Of a stretch of 64,000 bases of DNA, positions 36,439 through 45,372 are shown piece by piece (within the stretch, counting starts at the first letter, position 1; each line of letters begins with the position of its first letter). The DNA lies in contig CAVRUQ010000016.1 of NCBI GenBank assembly GCA_963724405.1, forward strand, positions 310,001 through 374,000, given 5' to 3'. The translations under genes and the position numbers were made by a program. Source of the stretch: CAVQBJ01 sp963724405 (lineage in GTDB: Bacteria > Actinomycetota > Thermoleophilia > Solirubrobacterales > Solirubrobacteraceae). Under the pieces are notes generated by a model. That model saw only the letters and a program-made list of their open reading frames with translations. It was not told the DNA's origin and made no database searches.

Positions 36439-36497
36439 AGGGCGGACCGTAGCATAAAAATGAATATAAACTCAATTCTGAGGAACAATTCAATATC
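36439..36497. promoter_or_regulatory. Divergent promoter/operator region for TetR and catabolic operon
   Basis: A 59-bp gap that is unusually A+T-rich, including TAAAAATGAATATAAACTCA and AATTCTGAGGAACAATTCAA. The inner CTCAATTCTGAG forms a short inverted repeat. TetR regulators usually bind such sites between divergent genes. Confidence 0.5.
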
Positions 36498-37166
36498 ATG
36501 TCGGTCGTGCAAGATGCCAGGGTGGCCACACGAGGATCGGACGCCCGGCAAGCGGGCGGTCGCCAAGAGCGGCGTAAGGCTCGGACGCGGGCATCGCTGA
36601 TCGCTGCCGCCCGCCGGCTGTTCGCCGCCCAGGGAGTCGAGGTAACGACGGTCGCCGAGATCGCCGCCGAGGCCGACGTGGCCATCGGCTCGTTCTACAA
36701 CTACTTCCGCACTAAGGAGGACCTCCTCGCCGGGATCCTCGAAGATGCGCTCGGCGAGCAGCTGCGCCGGCTCGAAGCTCGGCGCGCCGGTATCGACGAT
36801 CCGGCCGAGCTCGTCAGCATCGCCCACCGGCACCTCCTCCGGGCCACGCGCTCGGACCCGGAGCTCGCGTGGCTATGCGTTCGTCTCGACGTGCCGTTCC
36901 GCGTGGCGGACGCCGTGATGGGGAAGGCCGCCGCACGCGACCTCAGGGCGGGCATTCGCGCCGGCCGCTTCCGAGTTGTCGACCGCCGCGTCGCGCTGCG
37001 CGCGGCCGCGGGCGCACTGGTTGGCGTGATGCATGCCCAGCTGCTGGGCGAGTTGCGCCCGGGCGCGGACAGCTCGCACGCAGAGGGCGTCTTGCGCAGC
37101 TTTGGCCTCCCTCCGGAAGAGGCCGCCGAGATCGCCCGCCGACCCCTACCGGAGGAGCGCCAGTGA
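36498..37166 (+). CDS. TetR-family transcriptional regulator
   Basis: 222 residues. The N-terminal HTH (about 28-75) reads ARTRASLIAAARRLFAAQG, then VTTVAEIAAEADVAIGSFYNYFRTKEDLL, standard for TetR. The rest is a helical ligand-binding domain. It is divergent from the aromatic hydroxylase operon and overlaps the amidohydrolase gene by 4 bp (GTGA), so it is likely the local repressor, released by the aromatic substrate or a product. Confidence 0.85.
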   Translation: MSVVQDARVATRGSDARQAGGRQERRKARTRASLIAAARRLFAAQGVEVTTVAEIAAEADVAIGSFYNYFRTKEDLLAGILEDALGEQLRRLEARRAGIDDPAELVSIAHRHLLRATRSDPELAWLCVRLDVPFRVADAVMGKAAARDLRAGIRAGRFRVVDRRVALRAAAGALVGVMHAQLLGELRPGADSSHAEGVLRSFGLPPEEAAEIARRPLPEERQ

Positions 37167-38175
37167 CCGAGGGCCGCATCGACGTACACGCCCACTACCT
37201 CGCGCCCGCCTACGTGGAGGCGCTCCATAAGGCGGAGCGATGGCTGATCGGCGGCATCCCGGTGCCCGAGTGGTCACCGCAGTTCGCGCTGCGTCACCGC
37301 AGTTCGCGCTGCAGTTCATGGACGCCCACGGCATCGCCGTCCAGGTCCTCTCGATCTCCGACCCCGGGGTGGAGTTCCTGCGCCAGGACGAGGCGGCCCC
37401 GCTCGCGCGTGAGTGCAACGACTACGTCGCCGGGGTCATCGGCGAGTATCCGGACCGCTTTGGCGCCTTCGCGGCTCTGGCGCCCCGAGACGTTGACGCG
37501 GCGCGTGCGGAGGCGGCCCGTGCACTCGACGAGCTTGGTCTCCACGGGGTGGGGCTGCTCTCCAGCTACGAGGGGCGCTACCTCGGCGACCCAACGTTCG
37601 AGCCGCTGCTGGCCGACTTCGACGAGCGCGGTACGTGGGTGTTCGTCCACCCCACAGCGATCGAAGGGATGCCCGCGATCGGGATCCCGGACTTCATCGC
37701 CGAGTATCCATTCGACACCACGCGGACGATCATCTCGCTGCTCGTGAACGGGGCCTTCGAGCGTCACGGTCGCATCCGTTGGCAATTCGCCCACGGCGGC
37801 GGGACGATCCCGATGCTGCGGATGCGGCTGATCGGGGCCGCCGCGGCCGCGAAGGAATTCGGGCCGATCCTCGCCCTGCCCGAGGGCTCCGCGCTCCTCA
37901 CCGCCGAATCGCCCGACCGTGCCTTCCGGGCCTCTTACTTCGATACCGCGCTGATCGCCGACCCGCCGGTGCTGCGAGCGGTTGCCGGCATCGCCGGCAT
38001 CGAGCGCCTCGTCTTCGGCAGCGACTGGCCGTTCGCGGGGCGTCTCTATCCGCCGAGCGGCGACCCGCAGCCCGCGCTGCGCGAGGTGTTCTCGCCCGAC
38101 GAGCGCGCGGCGATCGAACGCGGCAACGCCCGCAAGGTCATCGCCGCCGCGTGGGACGGCAGCCCCAGCCGCTGA
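37163..38175 (+). pseudogene. Amidohydrolase 2 (ACMSD-like), frameshifted
   Basis: The 5' part starts with a GTG overlapping the TetR stop and encodes RIDVHAHYLAPAYVEAL (the metal HxH) through GIPVPEWSPQFAL. A 20-bp tandem duplication (37273-37312) then shifts the frame. Downstream, another frame continues QFMDAHGIAVQVLSISDPG, then FVHPTAIEGMP, WQFAHGGGTIPML and LVFGSDWPFAG to the stop at 38175. Removing one copy restores a single protein of about 330 residues, the normal size of amidohydrolase-2 decarboxylases (ACMSD, gamma-resorcylate). It would act on a decarboxylatable aromatic or ring-fission product. Inactive as written, unless the duplication is a sequencing error. Confidence 0.85.
37273..37312 (+). 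repeat. 20-bp tandem duplication causing a frameshift
   Basis: Two perfect 20-bp copies (37273-37292 and 37293-37312), beginning GTCACCGCAG. Twenty is not a multiple of three, so it disrupts the amidohydrolase gene. Removing one copy restores the frame and the expected WSPQFALQFMD sequence. Confidence 0.9.
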
Positions 38176-38258
38176 CCGCGAGGCCGCGAGTGGATCGTCG
38201 CCGACGGAGTCGCGGCTCGCTGGATCGCGGCAGCACGGGTAGCGCCCAGATCCCGCCG

Positions 38259-38287
38259 ATCACTCAAACCGCGTGACGACGGCTCAC
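38259..38287 (+). promoter_or_regulatory. 29-bp stress-gene element, copy 2 (upstream of HdeD gene)
   Basis: ATCAC, nine bases, GTGACGACGGCTCAC, ending 53 bp before the HdeD ATG. Same architecture and spacing as copies 1 and 3. Confidence 0.75.
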
Positions 38288-38340
38288 CAAGGTGGCGTCG
38301 ACCATCGGTCGCGACAACAACCACGCCTTGGAGGTCAACA

Positions 38341-38937
38341 ATGAGTGAACACGCAGTTCCACAACGTTTCGGATCGCTGCCCATTCCGTCGATGCGCGAG
38401 AGCGCGCGCAGGCTCACTGCTTACTGGTGGGTCCTGCTCCTCGCGGGCATCGCATGGGCGGCCGCGTCGCTGGTCATCCTGCAGTTCGACAGTGCGTCGG
38501 TCACCACCGTCGGAATCCTCGTCGGGATCATGTTCCTTGCTGTGGGCATCGAGAACATCGCGCTGTCGACGCTGGACGTGCCCGCGCGCTGGGCCTGGGC
38601 GCTCTTTGGCGGTCTGTTCCTCGTGTGCGCGATCGTCTGCTTCGCTAACCCGACGAGCACGTTCGCGAGCCTGGCCGACATGCTCGGCTTCCTGTTCCTC
38701 GTCGTCGGCGTGTGGTGGATCGTTCGGGCGTTCCTGGAGCGGTACATCAACCCGATGTGGTGGCTCACGCTCATCTCGGGGATCTTGATGACGGTGATGG
38801 CGTTCTGGGCCTCGGGCCAGTTCTTCATCGACAAGGTCTACGTGCTGTTGGTCTTCGCGGGGATCTGGGCTCTGATGCAGGGGATCACGAACATCGTCCG
38901 CGCGTTCGAGATCCGCGAGCTGCACGAGGAGCTCTAG
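38341..38937 (+). CDS. HdeD-family (DUF308) membrane protein
   Basis: 198 residues with six membrane helices. WWVLLLAGIAWAAASLVIL, VGILVGIMFLAVGIENIAL, WALFGGLFLVCAIVCF, LADMLGFLFLVVGVWWIVRA, WWLTLISGILMTVMAFW and YVLLVFAGIWALMQGITNI fit the HdeD/DUF308 fold, membrane proteins linked to acid and general stress. GGAGG precedes the ATG. It carries the 29-bp element 53 bp upstream and is followed 32 bp later by the amphi-Trp gene, probably in one transcript. Confidence 0.85.
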   Translation: MSEHAVPQRFGSLPIPSMRESARRLTAYWWVLLLAGIAWAAASLVILQFDSASVTTVGILVGIMFLAVGIENIALSTLDVPARWAWALFGGLFLVCAIVCFANPTSTFASLADMLGFLFLVVGVWWIVRAFLERYINPMWWLTLISGILMTVMAFWASGQFFIDKVYVLLVFAGIWALMQGITNIVRAFEIRELHEEL

Positions 38938-38969
38938 CCGACGGAGCGCGGCGCCACGTGGGAAGGCAC

Positions 38970-39203
38970 ATGAGCGATTTCATGCACAGGGAAGAGGAGC
39001 GGGTCACGCGCCAGCAGGCCGCTGAACGCCTGATCGACCTCGCCTATGCCCTGACGGCCGGCGGACCGCTGGAGCTCGGTCCCGCCGGCCGTCGCGTGAC
39101 CGTCGCGGTTGGCGGCGAGCTGCATCTCGAGCGCGGGCTGAGGGCGAAGGGCGACCGTGTCGCGCTCGAGCTTGAGCTGAGCTGGGCGACGCCGGAGCGA
39201 TAG
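38970..39203 (+). CDS. Amphi-Trp domain protein
   Basis: 77 residues. EEERVTRQQAAERLIDLAYAL followed by GGPLELGPAGRRVTVAVGGE and VALELELSWATPE fits the amphi-Trp family: a charged N-terminal helix and amphipathic beta-strands ending in LELSW. The family is small and common in stress contexts; its role is unknown. GGAAGG lies before the ATG at 38970. Probably co-transcribed with HdeD. Convergent with the LuxR gene, 6 bp away. Confidence 0.75.
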   Translation: MSDFMHREEERVTRQQAAERLIDLAYALTAGGPLELGPAGRRVTVAVGGELHLERGLRAKGDRVALELELSWATPER

Positions 39204-39209
39204 CAGCGC

Positions 39210-41867
39210 TCAGCTGCGCATCGCTCCGGGAGCCAGCAGGCCGAGCTCACGGGCGCGCGCGACGGCCTCACTACGCGAGTGCGCGCCGAGTTTCGCGTAG
39301 ATGTGCCGCATGTGCGTGCGCACGGTGTTGGCGGACACAATCAGCTCGGATGCGATCTCGGTCGCGGTCAGGTTGCTCGGCAGGTACCTCACGACGCGTA
39401 GCTCCGCTTCGCTCAGCTGGTCGCGCAGCGGTGTCGCTGGCACGCCGCGTGTCGCGCGTCCGCTCATCGTGTCGAGGATGCTCGAGATGAGCGACGCGTG
39501 CGCTGTGCGGTGCTTCGGGTGGCGTTCAAGCAGTTCGCGGCTCGGCCAGAGCATGAACGGGAGCATCAGGCCGTCGGGCTCGGCGAGTTCGAGGGCGCGT
39601 TCCAGCGACTCTTCCGATGCGCGGCGGTCGCGGAGGCGATCGCGCGCGGTTGCGTCGAACAAGAGCGCCTCGGCGCGAGCCCAGCGCTCGTACAGCGCCG
39701 GCGCAGTGCCCTCGATGACGGGCGCGACCGCCTCGATGGCCCCCTCGGGGTTGTCCTCTGCGAGCGCCAGCGCCGCGAGCGCGGTACGCCATCCTGCGCC
39801 GGCGCGCTCCCGCGGGTTCAGGCCGGCAAGCATCTGCCGCGCGGCCTCGGTGTCGCCCATCCGCACCCGCACCTGGGCGATCCGCCCTCGCACGTCGGTC
39901 ATGAACACGTGCTCATCTGCGAGAAGCCGTTCCAGGCCCTGCGCCTGCGCAAACTCGGTGAGCGCCTCGCCGAACCGGCCCTCGCCGAAGCGGAGCAAGC
40001 CGCGGGCGTAGCGGAGGACCAGCTCGGTGCCCAGGTCGGCGGACTGGCGTAGCGACTCTTCGGCGCGGTCGAGGTGGCGTTCGGCGTCCGCAAAGCGCCC
40101 GAGTCGCACGAGCGCCATCCCGGCCATGGCGAATGCGCCCGTCGCCATCGACTCGCTGGTCCAGCCGTGCTCCTCGGCAATGGCCACCGCCCGCGCGCTC
40201 AGCTCCAGCGCGATCGGGAGCGGCTGCCCCGTGAGCGGCGCCGCGATCGCGAGGTTCGCCAGGCACCCGATCTCGATGAACGGCCGGGGGATCCGCCGCG
40301 TCAGAACCAGCGCGGCCTCGAGATGCTCGCGCGCAGCCGCCGGACGTCCCGCCCACAGCTCTGTGATCCCCAGGTTCATGAGCGCGAGCGCCCGGTAGTC
40401 GCTGCTCACGGGAAGCTCGGGGGCGTCGGGTGCCGCATCCAGAGCTGCTTCCAGTGCGCGCATCTCGTCTTCGGCCTTGGCGGGATCTCCGCGCCTGCGG
40501 GCCAGCTCGAGGCCGATCACGGTCAGGTACACCTGGAACAAGCGGCGTCGCTCGGCAGGCGTCGTGGCTGCAAACCGGCGGGCCGCTTCCAAGTGCGCCG
40601 CGGCCTCATCGAGGAGGCCGTTCATGACGCTGTCGATCGCGAACACGGCGGCGGTGTTGCCGTCGCGTAGCTGCACCTCGGGGGGAAACATCTCGAGCAT
40701 CGCGTGGATCGTCTGGCCGCGGCCGGCCATCGTCAGCGCCAGGTAGTTGTCGACGAGCAGCCGGCCTGCACGTGGCCAGTCGCCTGCCGCCTGCGCATGA
40801 CGGGCTGCTTCGAGTACGTCGCCGTGCTGTTCGTGCCACGTGGCGGCGGTCTCGTGCAGAGACGGTATTGCCGCCGGCGTGAGCCGCCGCAGCTCGAGGC
40901 GCAGCAGGTCGCCGAACAGGTGGTGGTAGCGGAACCATGTTCGCGCCGCGTCGAGCGCGCTGACGAACGCGTTCTGGTCCTCGAGCCGTTGAAGGATCGC
41001 TTCCGCGCCTGGGTTGCCGGTGAGCTCGTCGGCGAGGGGACCGCTGACGCGCTCGAGGATCGATGTCCTCAGCAGCAGGTCACGTACCTCGGGCGGCTGG
41101 CGCTCGAGCACCTCGGCAAGGAGGTAGCCAGCCACCGTCCGCTCGCTGCCGGAGAACTCCGAGACGAACCGCTCTGGGTCGGGGCTCGTGGCGAGCGAGA
41201 TCGTCGCCAGGCGCAGTCCGGCCGGCCATCCCTCGGTGCGTCCGTGAAGCGAGGCCAAGCCCGTATTCGATAGATCGATCCGGCTCGCGCTAAGCAGCGC
41301 GCGCGTTTCGTCGAACGAGAAGCGCAGGTCCGGCCCGCGGAGCTCGGTGAGCTCGCCCGCGAGGCGACGGCGGTACAGGCCAAGCGCCGGATCCTCGCGC
41401 GTTGCCAGCACGACCCGCAGCTGCGCCGACAGTCGCGTCAGCAACAGCTCGAGCCACGCGAGCGCGCCGTCGGACTGAAGCTCGTGCAGGTCGTCAATCA
41501 CGAGCACGAGCGACTCTTCGAGTCGCGCCAGTTGGTCCAGGAACCGTTCCACGACTGCCGCGCCCGCGAAGCTTGGGGCCGGGCTGATCCGCTCGATGAT
41601 CTCCTCGCCGGCCACATCCGCGACGGCGTCGATCAGGCTGAGCCAGAACCGTTGCGCGTCGCGTTCCCCACGCTCGACCGTGACCCAGGCGACGGCCATA
41701 TTCCGCTGCGCGGTCCAGGACCGCAGCAGCACGGTCTTCCCGCTCCCGGCCGGCGCGCAGACGAGCGTGACGGTGCCCGGCGCGGCTGCGGACAGCCGCT
41801 CGACGAGCGCGGGGCGCGAAACGAACCGATCGACTGAGGTTCGCGCTGGCTGCTGACTTCGGACCAC
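39210..41867 (-). CDS. MalT-like LuxR-family ATP-dependent regulator
   Basis: 885 residues. The STAND-type ATPase N-terminus has the P-loop APAGSGKTVLLRSW (38-51) and Walker B LVLVIDDLHEL (120-130), then RTEGWPAGLRLA. A long helical-repeat (TPR-like) middle, about 330-760, follows. The LuxR HTH is C-terminal: LSEAELRVVRYL, then EIASELIVSANTVRTHMRHIYAKLGAHSRSEAV (about 825-865; parts quoted). MalT/LAL-type regulators activate transcription on binding ATP and an inducer. It lies between the HdeD and DUF1269 genes, and the third 29-bp element sits in its upstream gap, so it is the best candidate to bind that motif. Confidence 0.85.
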   Translation of the reverse strand: MVRSQQPARTSVDRFVSRPALVERLSAAAPGTVTLVCAPAGSGKTVLLRSWTAQRNMAVAWVTVERGERDAQRFWLSLIDAVADVAGEEIIERISPAPSFAGAAVVERFLDQLARLEESLVLVIDDLHELQSDGALAWLELLLTRLSAQLRVVLATREDPALGLYRRRLAGELTELRGPDLRFSFDETRALLSASRIDLSNTGLASLHGRTEGWPAGLRLATISLATSPDPERFVSEFSGSERTVAGYLLAEVLERQPPEVRDLLLRTSILERVSGPLADELTGNPGAEAILQRLEDQNAFVSALDAARTWFRYHHLFGDLLRLELRRLTPAAIPSLHETAATWHEQHGDVLEAARHAQAAGDWPRAGRLLVDNYLALTMAGRGQTIHAMLEMFPPEVQLRDGNTAAVFAIDSVMNGLLDEAAAHLEAARRFAATTPAERRRLFQVYLTVIGLELARRRGDPAKAEDEMRALEAALDAAPDAPELPVSSDYRALALMNLGITELWAGRPAAAREHLEAALVLTRRIPRPFIEIGCLANLAIAAPLTGQPLPIALELSARAVAIAEEHGWTSESMATGAFAMAGMALVRLGRFADAERHLDRAEESLRQSADLGTELVLRYARGLLRFGEGRFGEALTEFAQAQGLERLLADEHVFMTDVRGRIAQVRVRMGDTEAARQMLAGLNPRERAGAGWRTALAALALAEDNPEGAIEAVAPVIEGTAPALYERWARAEALLFDATARDRLRDRRASEESLERALELAEPDGLMLPFMLWPSRELLERHPKHRTAHASLISSILDTMSGRATRGVPATPLRDQLSEAELRVVRYLPSNLTATEIASELIVSANTVRTHMRHIYAKLGAHSRSEAVARARELGLLAPGAMRS

Positions 41868-41894
41868 TCCTAACTGACTCTCCCACAGATCCAG

Positions 41895-41923
41895 ATCACG
41901 CGAAGTTTGTGATGACCGCTCAC
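41895..41923 (+). promoter_or_regulatory. 29-bp stress-gene element, copy 3 (between LuxR and DUF1269 genes)
   Basis: ATCAC, nine bases, GTGATGACCGCTCAC. It ends 57 bp before the DUF1269 ATG and begins 27 bp from the divergent LuxR-regulator start. Same layout as copies 1 and 2. Confidence 0.75.
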
Positions 41924-41980
41924 ACGTCGCGGCGGGAGCCTTGCGAGGTTCCTAAGCCACACTCACGAAAGGTTGGTCCC

Positions 41981-42628
41981 ATGAGCGACTACTTCTCCTC
42001 CGACAACGTCCTGGTCGTCACCTTCGGGGAGGATCCGGACAACGACACGAACGCCTATCAGGCGCTCACCGACCTCAAGCAACTCGATTCCCAGGGCCAG
42101 CTCAAGATCGCCGGCGCGGCTGTCGTGACGCGCGACCTCGACGGCCGTGTCGACGTCAAGAGCGAGGTCGGAAACGACCCCTACGAGGGAACCGCAGCCG
42201 GCGGCATGATCGGCCTGCTTGTGGGAATCATCGGCGGCCCGCTCGGCATCCTGCTCGGCGGCGCGACCGGTGCACTGCTTGGATCGCTCGTCGACATCGA
42301 CGACGTCGACAACACCGAGTCGGTGCTCGGCGAGATCTCCCAGCAGATTCATCCGTCGCGGACGGCGGTCCTGGCACAGGTCACGGAGCAGAGCTCCGAG
42401 GTGCTTGACAACGCGATGGCGCGGCTCGGTGGCGAGGTCACGCGCCGCCCGGTCGTCGATGTCGAGGCGGAGATCGCCGCGGCGCAGGACGCGCAGCGCA
42501 AGGCCCAGCGCGAGGCGCGCAAGGAGTTGCACAAGGCCCGCGCCGAGAAGAGCAAGCAAGCCGCGCACGCGAAGGTCGAAGAGCTCAAGTCGAACGTCCA
42601 TAGGCCCAAGGCCGGCGCGACTGCATGA
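41981..42628 (+). CDS. DUF1269-like glycine-zipper membrane protein
   Basis: 215 residues. FSSDNVLVVTFGEDPDNDT and QALTDLKQLDSQGQLKIAGA fit the N-terminus of DUF1269 proteins. A Gly-rich membrane segment follows (GGMIGLLVGIIGGPLGILLG, about 68-98), then a helical, Lys/Arg/Ala-rich C-terminus (AQRKAQREARKELHKARAEK). GAAAGG lies before the ATG. Divergent from the LuxR regulator and preceded by the 29-bp element. These proteins are found among stress-induced genes; the molecular role is unknown. Confidence 0.8.
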   Translation: MSDYFSSDNVLVVTFGEDPDNDTNAYQALTDLKQLDSQGQLKIAGAAVVTRDLDGRVDVKSEVGNDPYEGTAAGGMIGLLVGIIGGPLGILLGGATGALLGSLVDIDDVDNTESVLGEISQQIHPSRTAVLAQVTEQSSEVLDNAMARLGGEVTRRPVVDVEAEIAAAQDAQRKAQREARKELHKARAEKSKQAAHAKVEELKSNVHRPKAGATA

Positions 42629-42644
42629 GCACCGGGCGGTAGGC

Positions 42645-42673
42645 GGCGGCGCGCTCGGCTCGGGCGCGCCGCC
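42645..42673 (+). terminator. Hairpin after the DUF1269 gene
   Basis: A perfect 10-bp stem (GGCGGCGCGC/GCGCGCCGCC) with a 9-nt loop, starting 17 bp after the stop codon. Confidence 0.65.
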
Positions 42674-42880
42674 AGTGTCCCGTCAGCGATGCCCGGCGGG
42701 CATGGCTCGCGCGCGCACCCGGGCTACCTTCGCGGCGCTGGCCGGCCGCGGTTCAGAACTGGATCGCCGATCAGATCATGAGCAAACGGCAGGACGGGCC
42801 GCGAGGTTATTGGGCGCCCCGGCCGGGTAGGCGGCGGGCAGGCTACGGACGTCGGGAGCCCGGCGAGGATCGACTGAGGT

Positions 42881-43861
42881 ATGGCAGACGACCGGATACA
42901 TGTGCAGAGCAAGCCGCGCGAAGACCGCCGCGGCACCGGCGAGTCAGCGGGGACCACGTGGATGGCAACGCTGCGCCGCACGGTGACCGAGTTCAGCGCG
43001 GACAACCTGAGCGACTCGGCCGCCGCCCTGACCTACTACGGCCTGCTGGCGCTGTTTCCCGCGCTCATCGCGCTCGTGTCGATCGTCGGGCTGGTCGGCA
43101 ACCCGACCACCGTGACGGAGAACCTGACCGAGATCGTCTCGCGGCTGGGGCCGAGCTCGGCTTCGAGCACGTTCGCCGGGCCGATCCGCTCCATCACGGC
43201 GCACCGAGGCACCGCCGGCGTACTGCTCGTCGTGGGGCTGCTCGTCTCGTTGTACTCGGCCTCCGGCTATGTCGGCGCGTTCATGCGCGCATCAAACGTG
43301 ATCTACGAGACATCGGAGGGACGGCCGTTCTGGAAGCTGCGCCCGCTGCAGGTGATCGTCACTCTCATCATGGTGCTGCTGGTCGCCGTCGTGGCCCTCG
43401 GGTTGGTGCTTACCGGTCCAGTGGTCCGCGCTGTGGCCGGGCCACTCGGCGTCGCCTCGAGCGCCGTGGACGTCTGGGATGTCGCCAAGTGGCCGGCACT
43501 GATCGCGCTGGTCATCCTGCTGTTCGCGACGCTGTACTTCAGCACCCCCAACGTGCGGTTGCGCGGCTTTCGCCGGGTGATGCTGGGCGCGCTGCTGGCG
43601 CTGGTCGTGTGGCTGATCGTCTCGGCCGCCTTCGCGATCTACGTAGCCAATTTCGGTTCCTACGACAGGACTTACGGCAGCCTGGGCGGCGCCGTGGTGT
43701 TCCTGGTGTGGTTGTGGATCAGCAACGTCGCCCTGCTGCTCGGCGCCGAGCTCAATGCCGAGCGCGAACGGACGCTCGAGCTCAAGGCCGGCGTGCCCGA
43801 CGCGGCCCGGGAGATACAGCTCGACGCGCGCAGCGCGCCGAAGCAACCGCATACGACCTGA
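42881..43861 (+). CDS. YihY/BrkB-family membrane protein
   Basis: 326 residues with six membrane helices. LSDSAAALTYYGLLALFPALIAL is the characteristic YihY start (in part), followed by YSASGYVGAFMRASNVIYETSEGRPFWKLR, RLRGFRRVMLGALLALVVWL and YGSLGGAVVFLVWLWISNVALLLGAELNAE, all conserved in the BrkB/YihY family (parts quoted). Once called ribonuclease BN in error, the family is now regarded as membrane proteins of uncertain transport function. ATG is preceded by GAGG. Likely monocistronic. Confidence 0.85.
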   Translation: MADDRIHVQSKPREDRRGTGESAGTTWMATLRRTVTEFSADNLSDSAAALTYYGLLALFPALIALVSIVGLVGNPTTVTENLTEIVSRLGPSSASSTFAGPIRSITAHRGTAGVLLVVGLLVSLYSASGYVGAFMRASNVIYETSEGRPFWKLRPLQVIVTLIMVLLVAVVALGLVLTGPVVRAVAGPLGVASSAVDVWDVAKWPALIALVILLFATLYFSTPNVRLRGFRRVMLGALLALVVWLIVSAAFAIYVANFGSYDRTYGSLGGAVVFLVWLWISNVALLLGAELNAERERTLELKAGVPDAAREIQLDARSAPKQPHTT

Positions 43862-44160
43862 GCGCACCCCGTCCGAGCGTCGACGAACACCACGGCCCCC
43901 GCGCGTCGGAGCGTTGACAACGCCGGCCACGACTGCTCGCGCAAGCAATGCCAGTCGGCCCGATCCATCGATGGGCCTGACGGGCGACCTCGAGCTCGTC
44001 GAAATCCGTCCGCCGGTGTGGTCGAGGATCCTCGTGTGTCCTGATCGCCGAACGCCACCCCGATGGCGTGTCCTCCGGCGATCGCGCGTCGGTGATCGAG
44101 ACCCGGATGGCCAGTCGACGAGCACACCCTCGTTGCGGTCGGACTGATCCCGGGCCCCGG
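43862..44160. other. Intergenic region, no gene seen
   Basis: About 300 bp between convergent YihY and AI-2E genes. Open frames are antisense to these genes or lack a start; no RNA or repeat is recognised. Confidence 0.35.
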
Positions 44161-45372
44161 TTAGCGCTCGTCAAGGCTCGGCGCGACGATCTCCTCCATC
44201 AGGAGCTTGATCGCCGCGGCGATCGGGATCGCGACGAGCGCCCCGATGATCCCGAGCAGCGCACCGCCGAGCACGGTCGCCACGACGGTGACGAGGCCGG
44301 GAACCTCGACGGTCCGCTGCATGATGCGCGGCAGCAGCAGGTAGTCCTCCAGGAAGCGGTAGATCAAGTAGTAGATAGCCGTGGCGATCGCGACCGGCAC
44401 AGAGACGGTGAGCGCGACGAGCGCCACGACGATGCCGCCGATCGTCGAGCCGATGATGGGGATGAGGTCGACGAGCGCCACGAACACCGCAAGTAGGAGC
44501 GCGTAGGGGATGGAGAAGGCTGCCGCCCACGCCCAGGTCAGGACGCCGGCCACCAGCGACGCGAACAGATTTCCGAGCACGTAGCCGCCGACGCGGTCAA
44601 GGATCTCGTCGGTGAGCAGCACCATGCGGGCGCGGCGGCTCTTGGGTGCCAACTGGTATATGCCGCGCTTGACGCGCGGTAGGTCGACGAGTAGATAGAT
44701 CGTGACGGTGATAACGACGACCATCGCGGTCAAGAAGCCCAGGACGACCTTGCCCACGCCGAGTACGGCGCCGAACGAGGATCCCTGCCCGCGCAGCACG
44801 TTCTGCAGACCGCTGATGATGTGGTACTTCGCGTTTAGCCTGCCGAGCGGGCCGTGACCGCTGTTGAGACTGCGCAGGTAGTAGGGCACGTCGTTGGCGA
44901 AGTGCCCGGCCTCCGTGACGAGGATCGGGATCGCGAGGAACAGAAGCCCGGCGAGGGCGCCGAGCGCGCTGATGAGCACGAGCGTCGCGGCCAGCCATCG
45001 CGGCAGGCCGTGCCGGTAGAGCCAGCGCACGGCGGGGTCGAGTCCGACGGCGAGAAAGAAGGCCAGCCCGAGCAGCACGAGGATCTGCCCCGCCGCCACG
45101 ACGATGTAGGAGAGCGCGAACGCGCAGGCGACCCCGATCGCCCCGACGAAGCCGATGTAGAACGGGGCGCGCCGGTCGAGCGCGCGGCCGCGGCGCCCGA
45201 ACGCGTGCTCCTCGTTCGCCTCGGCCTCGGTCTCAGCGACGGCGCGGATCTCGTCGAGGACCGCCTGGGAGGCGTCGTCGGGTCCCTCACCGGCGCCCAA
45301 TCCGGTGGTGCGGGACTCGCCGCTCTCCTCCGAGAGCGTGTCGCCCATGCGCACGCCCGACATCGAACTCAT
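44161..45372 (-). CDS. AI-2E (PerM) family transporter
   Basis: About 403 residues from the ATG at 45372; the frame is open to a TTG at 45450, and ATGs at 45363 and 45351 are further options, so the start is uncertain. About eight membrane helices. AI-2E signatures: GLDPAVRWLYRHGLPRWLA, IYLLVDLPRVKRGI, GGYVLGNLFASLVAGVLTW, VDLIPIIGSTIGGIVVAL and FLEDYLLLPRIMQRTVEVP. A charged N-terminal tail of about 70 residues precedes the first helix. Family members export small molecules or Na+/H+; the substrate is unknown. Confidence 0.8.
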   Translation of the reverse strand: MSSMSGVRMGDTLSEESGESRTTGLGAGEGPDDASQAVLDEIRAVAETEAEANEEHAFGRRGRALDRRAPFYIGFVGAIGVACAFALSYIVVAAGQILVLLGLAFFLAVGLDPAVRWLYRHGLPRWLAATLVLISALGALAGLLFLAIPILVTEAGHFANDVPYYLRSLNSGHGPLGRLNAKYHIISGLQNVLRGQGSSFGAVLGVGKVVLGFLTAMVVVITVTIYLLVDLPRVKRGIYQLAPKSRRARMVLLTDEILDRVGGYVLGNLFASLVAGVLTWAWAAAFSIPYALLLAVFVALVDLIPIIGSTIGGIVVALVALTVSVPVAIATAIYYLIYRFLEDYLLLPRIMQRTVEVPGLVTVVATVLGGALLGIIGALVAIPIAAAIKLLMEEIVAPSLDER

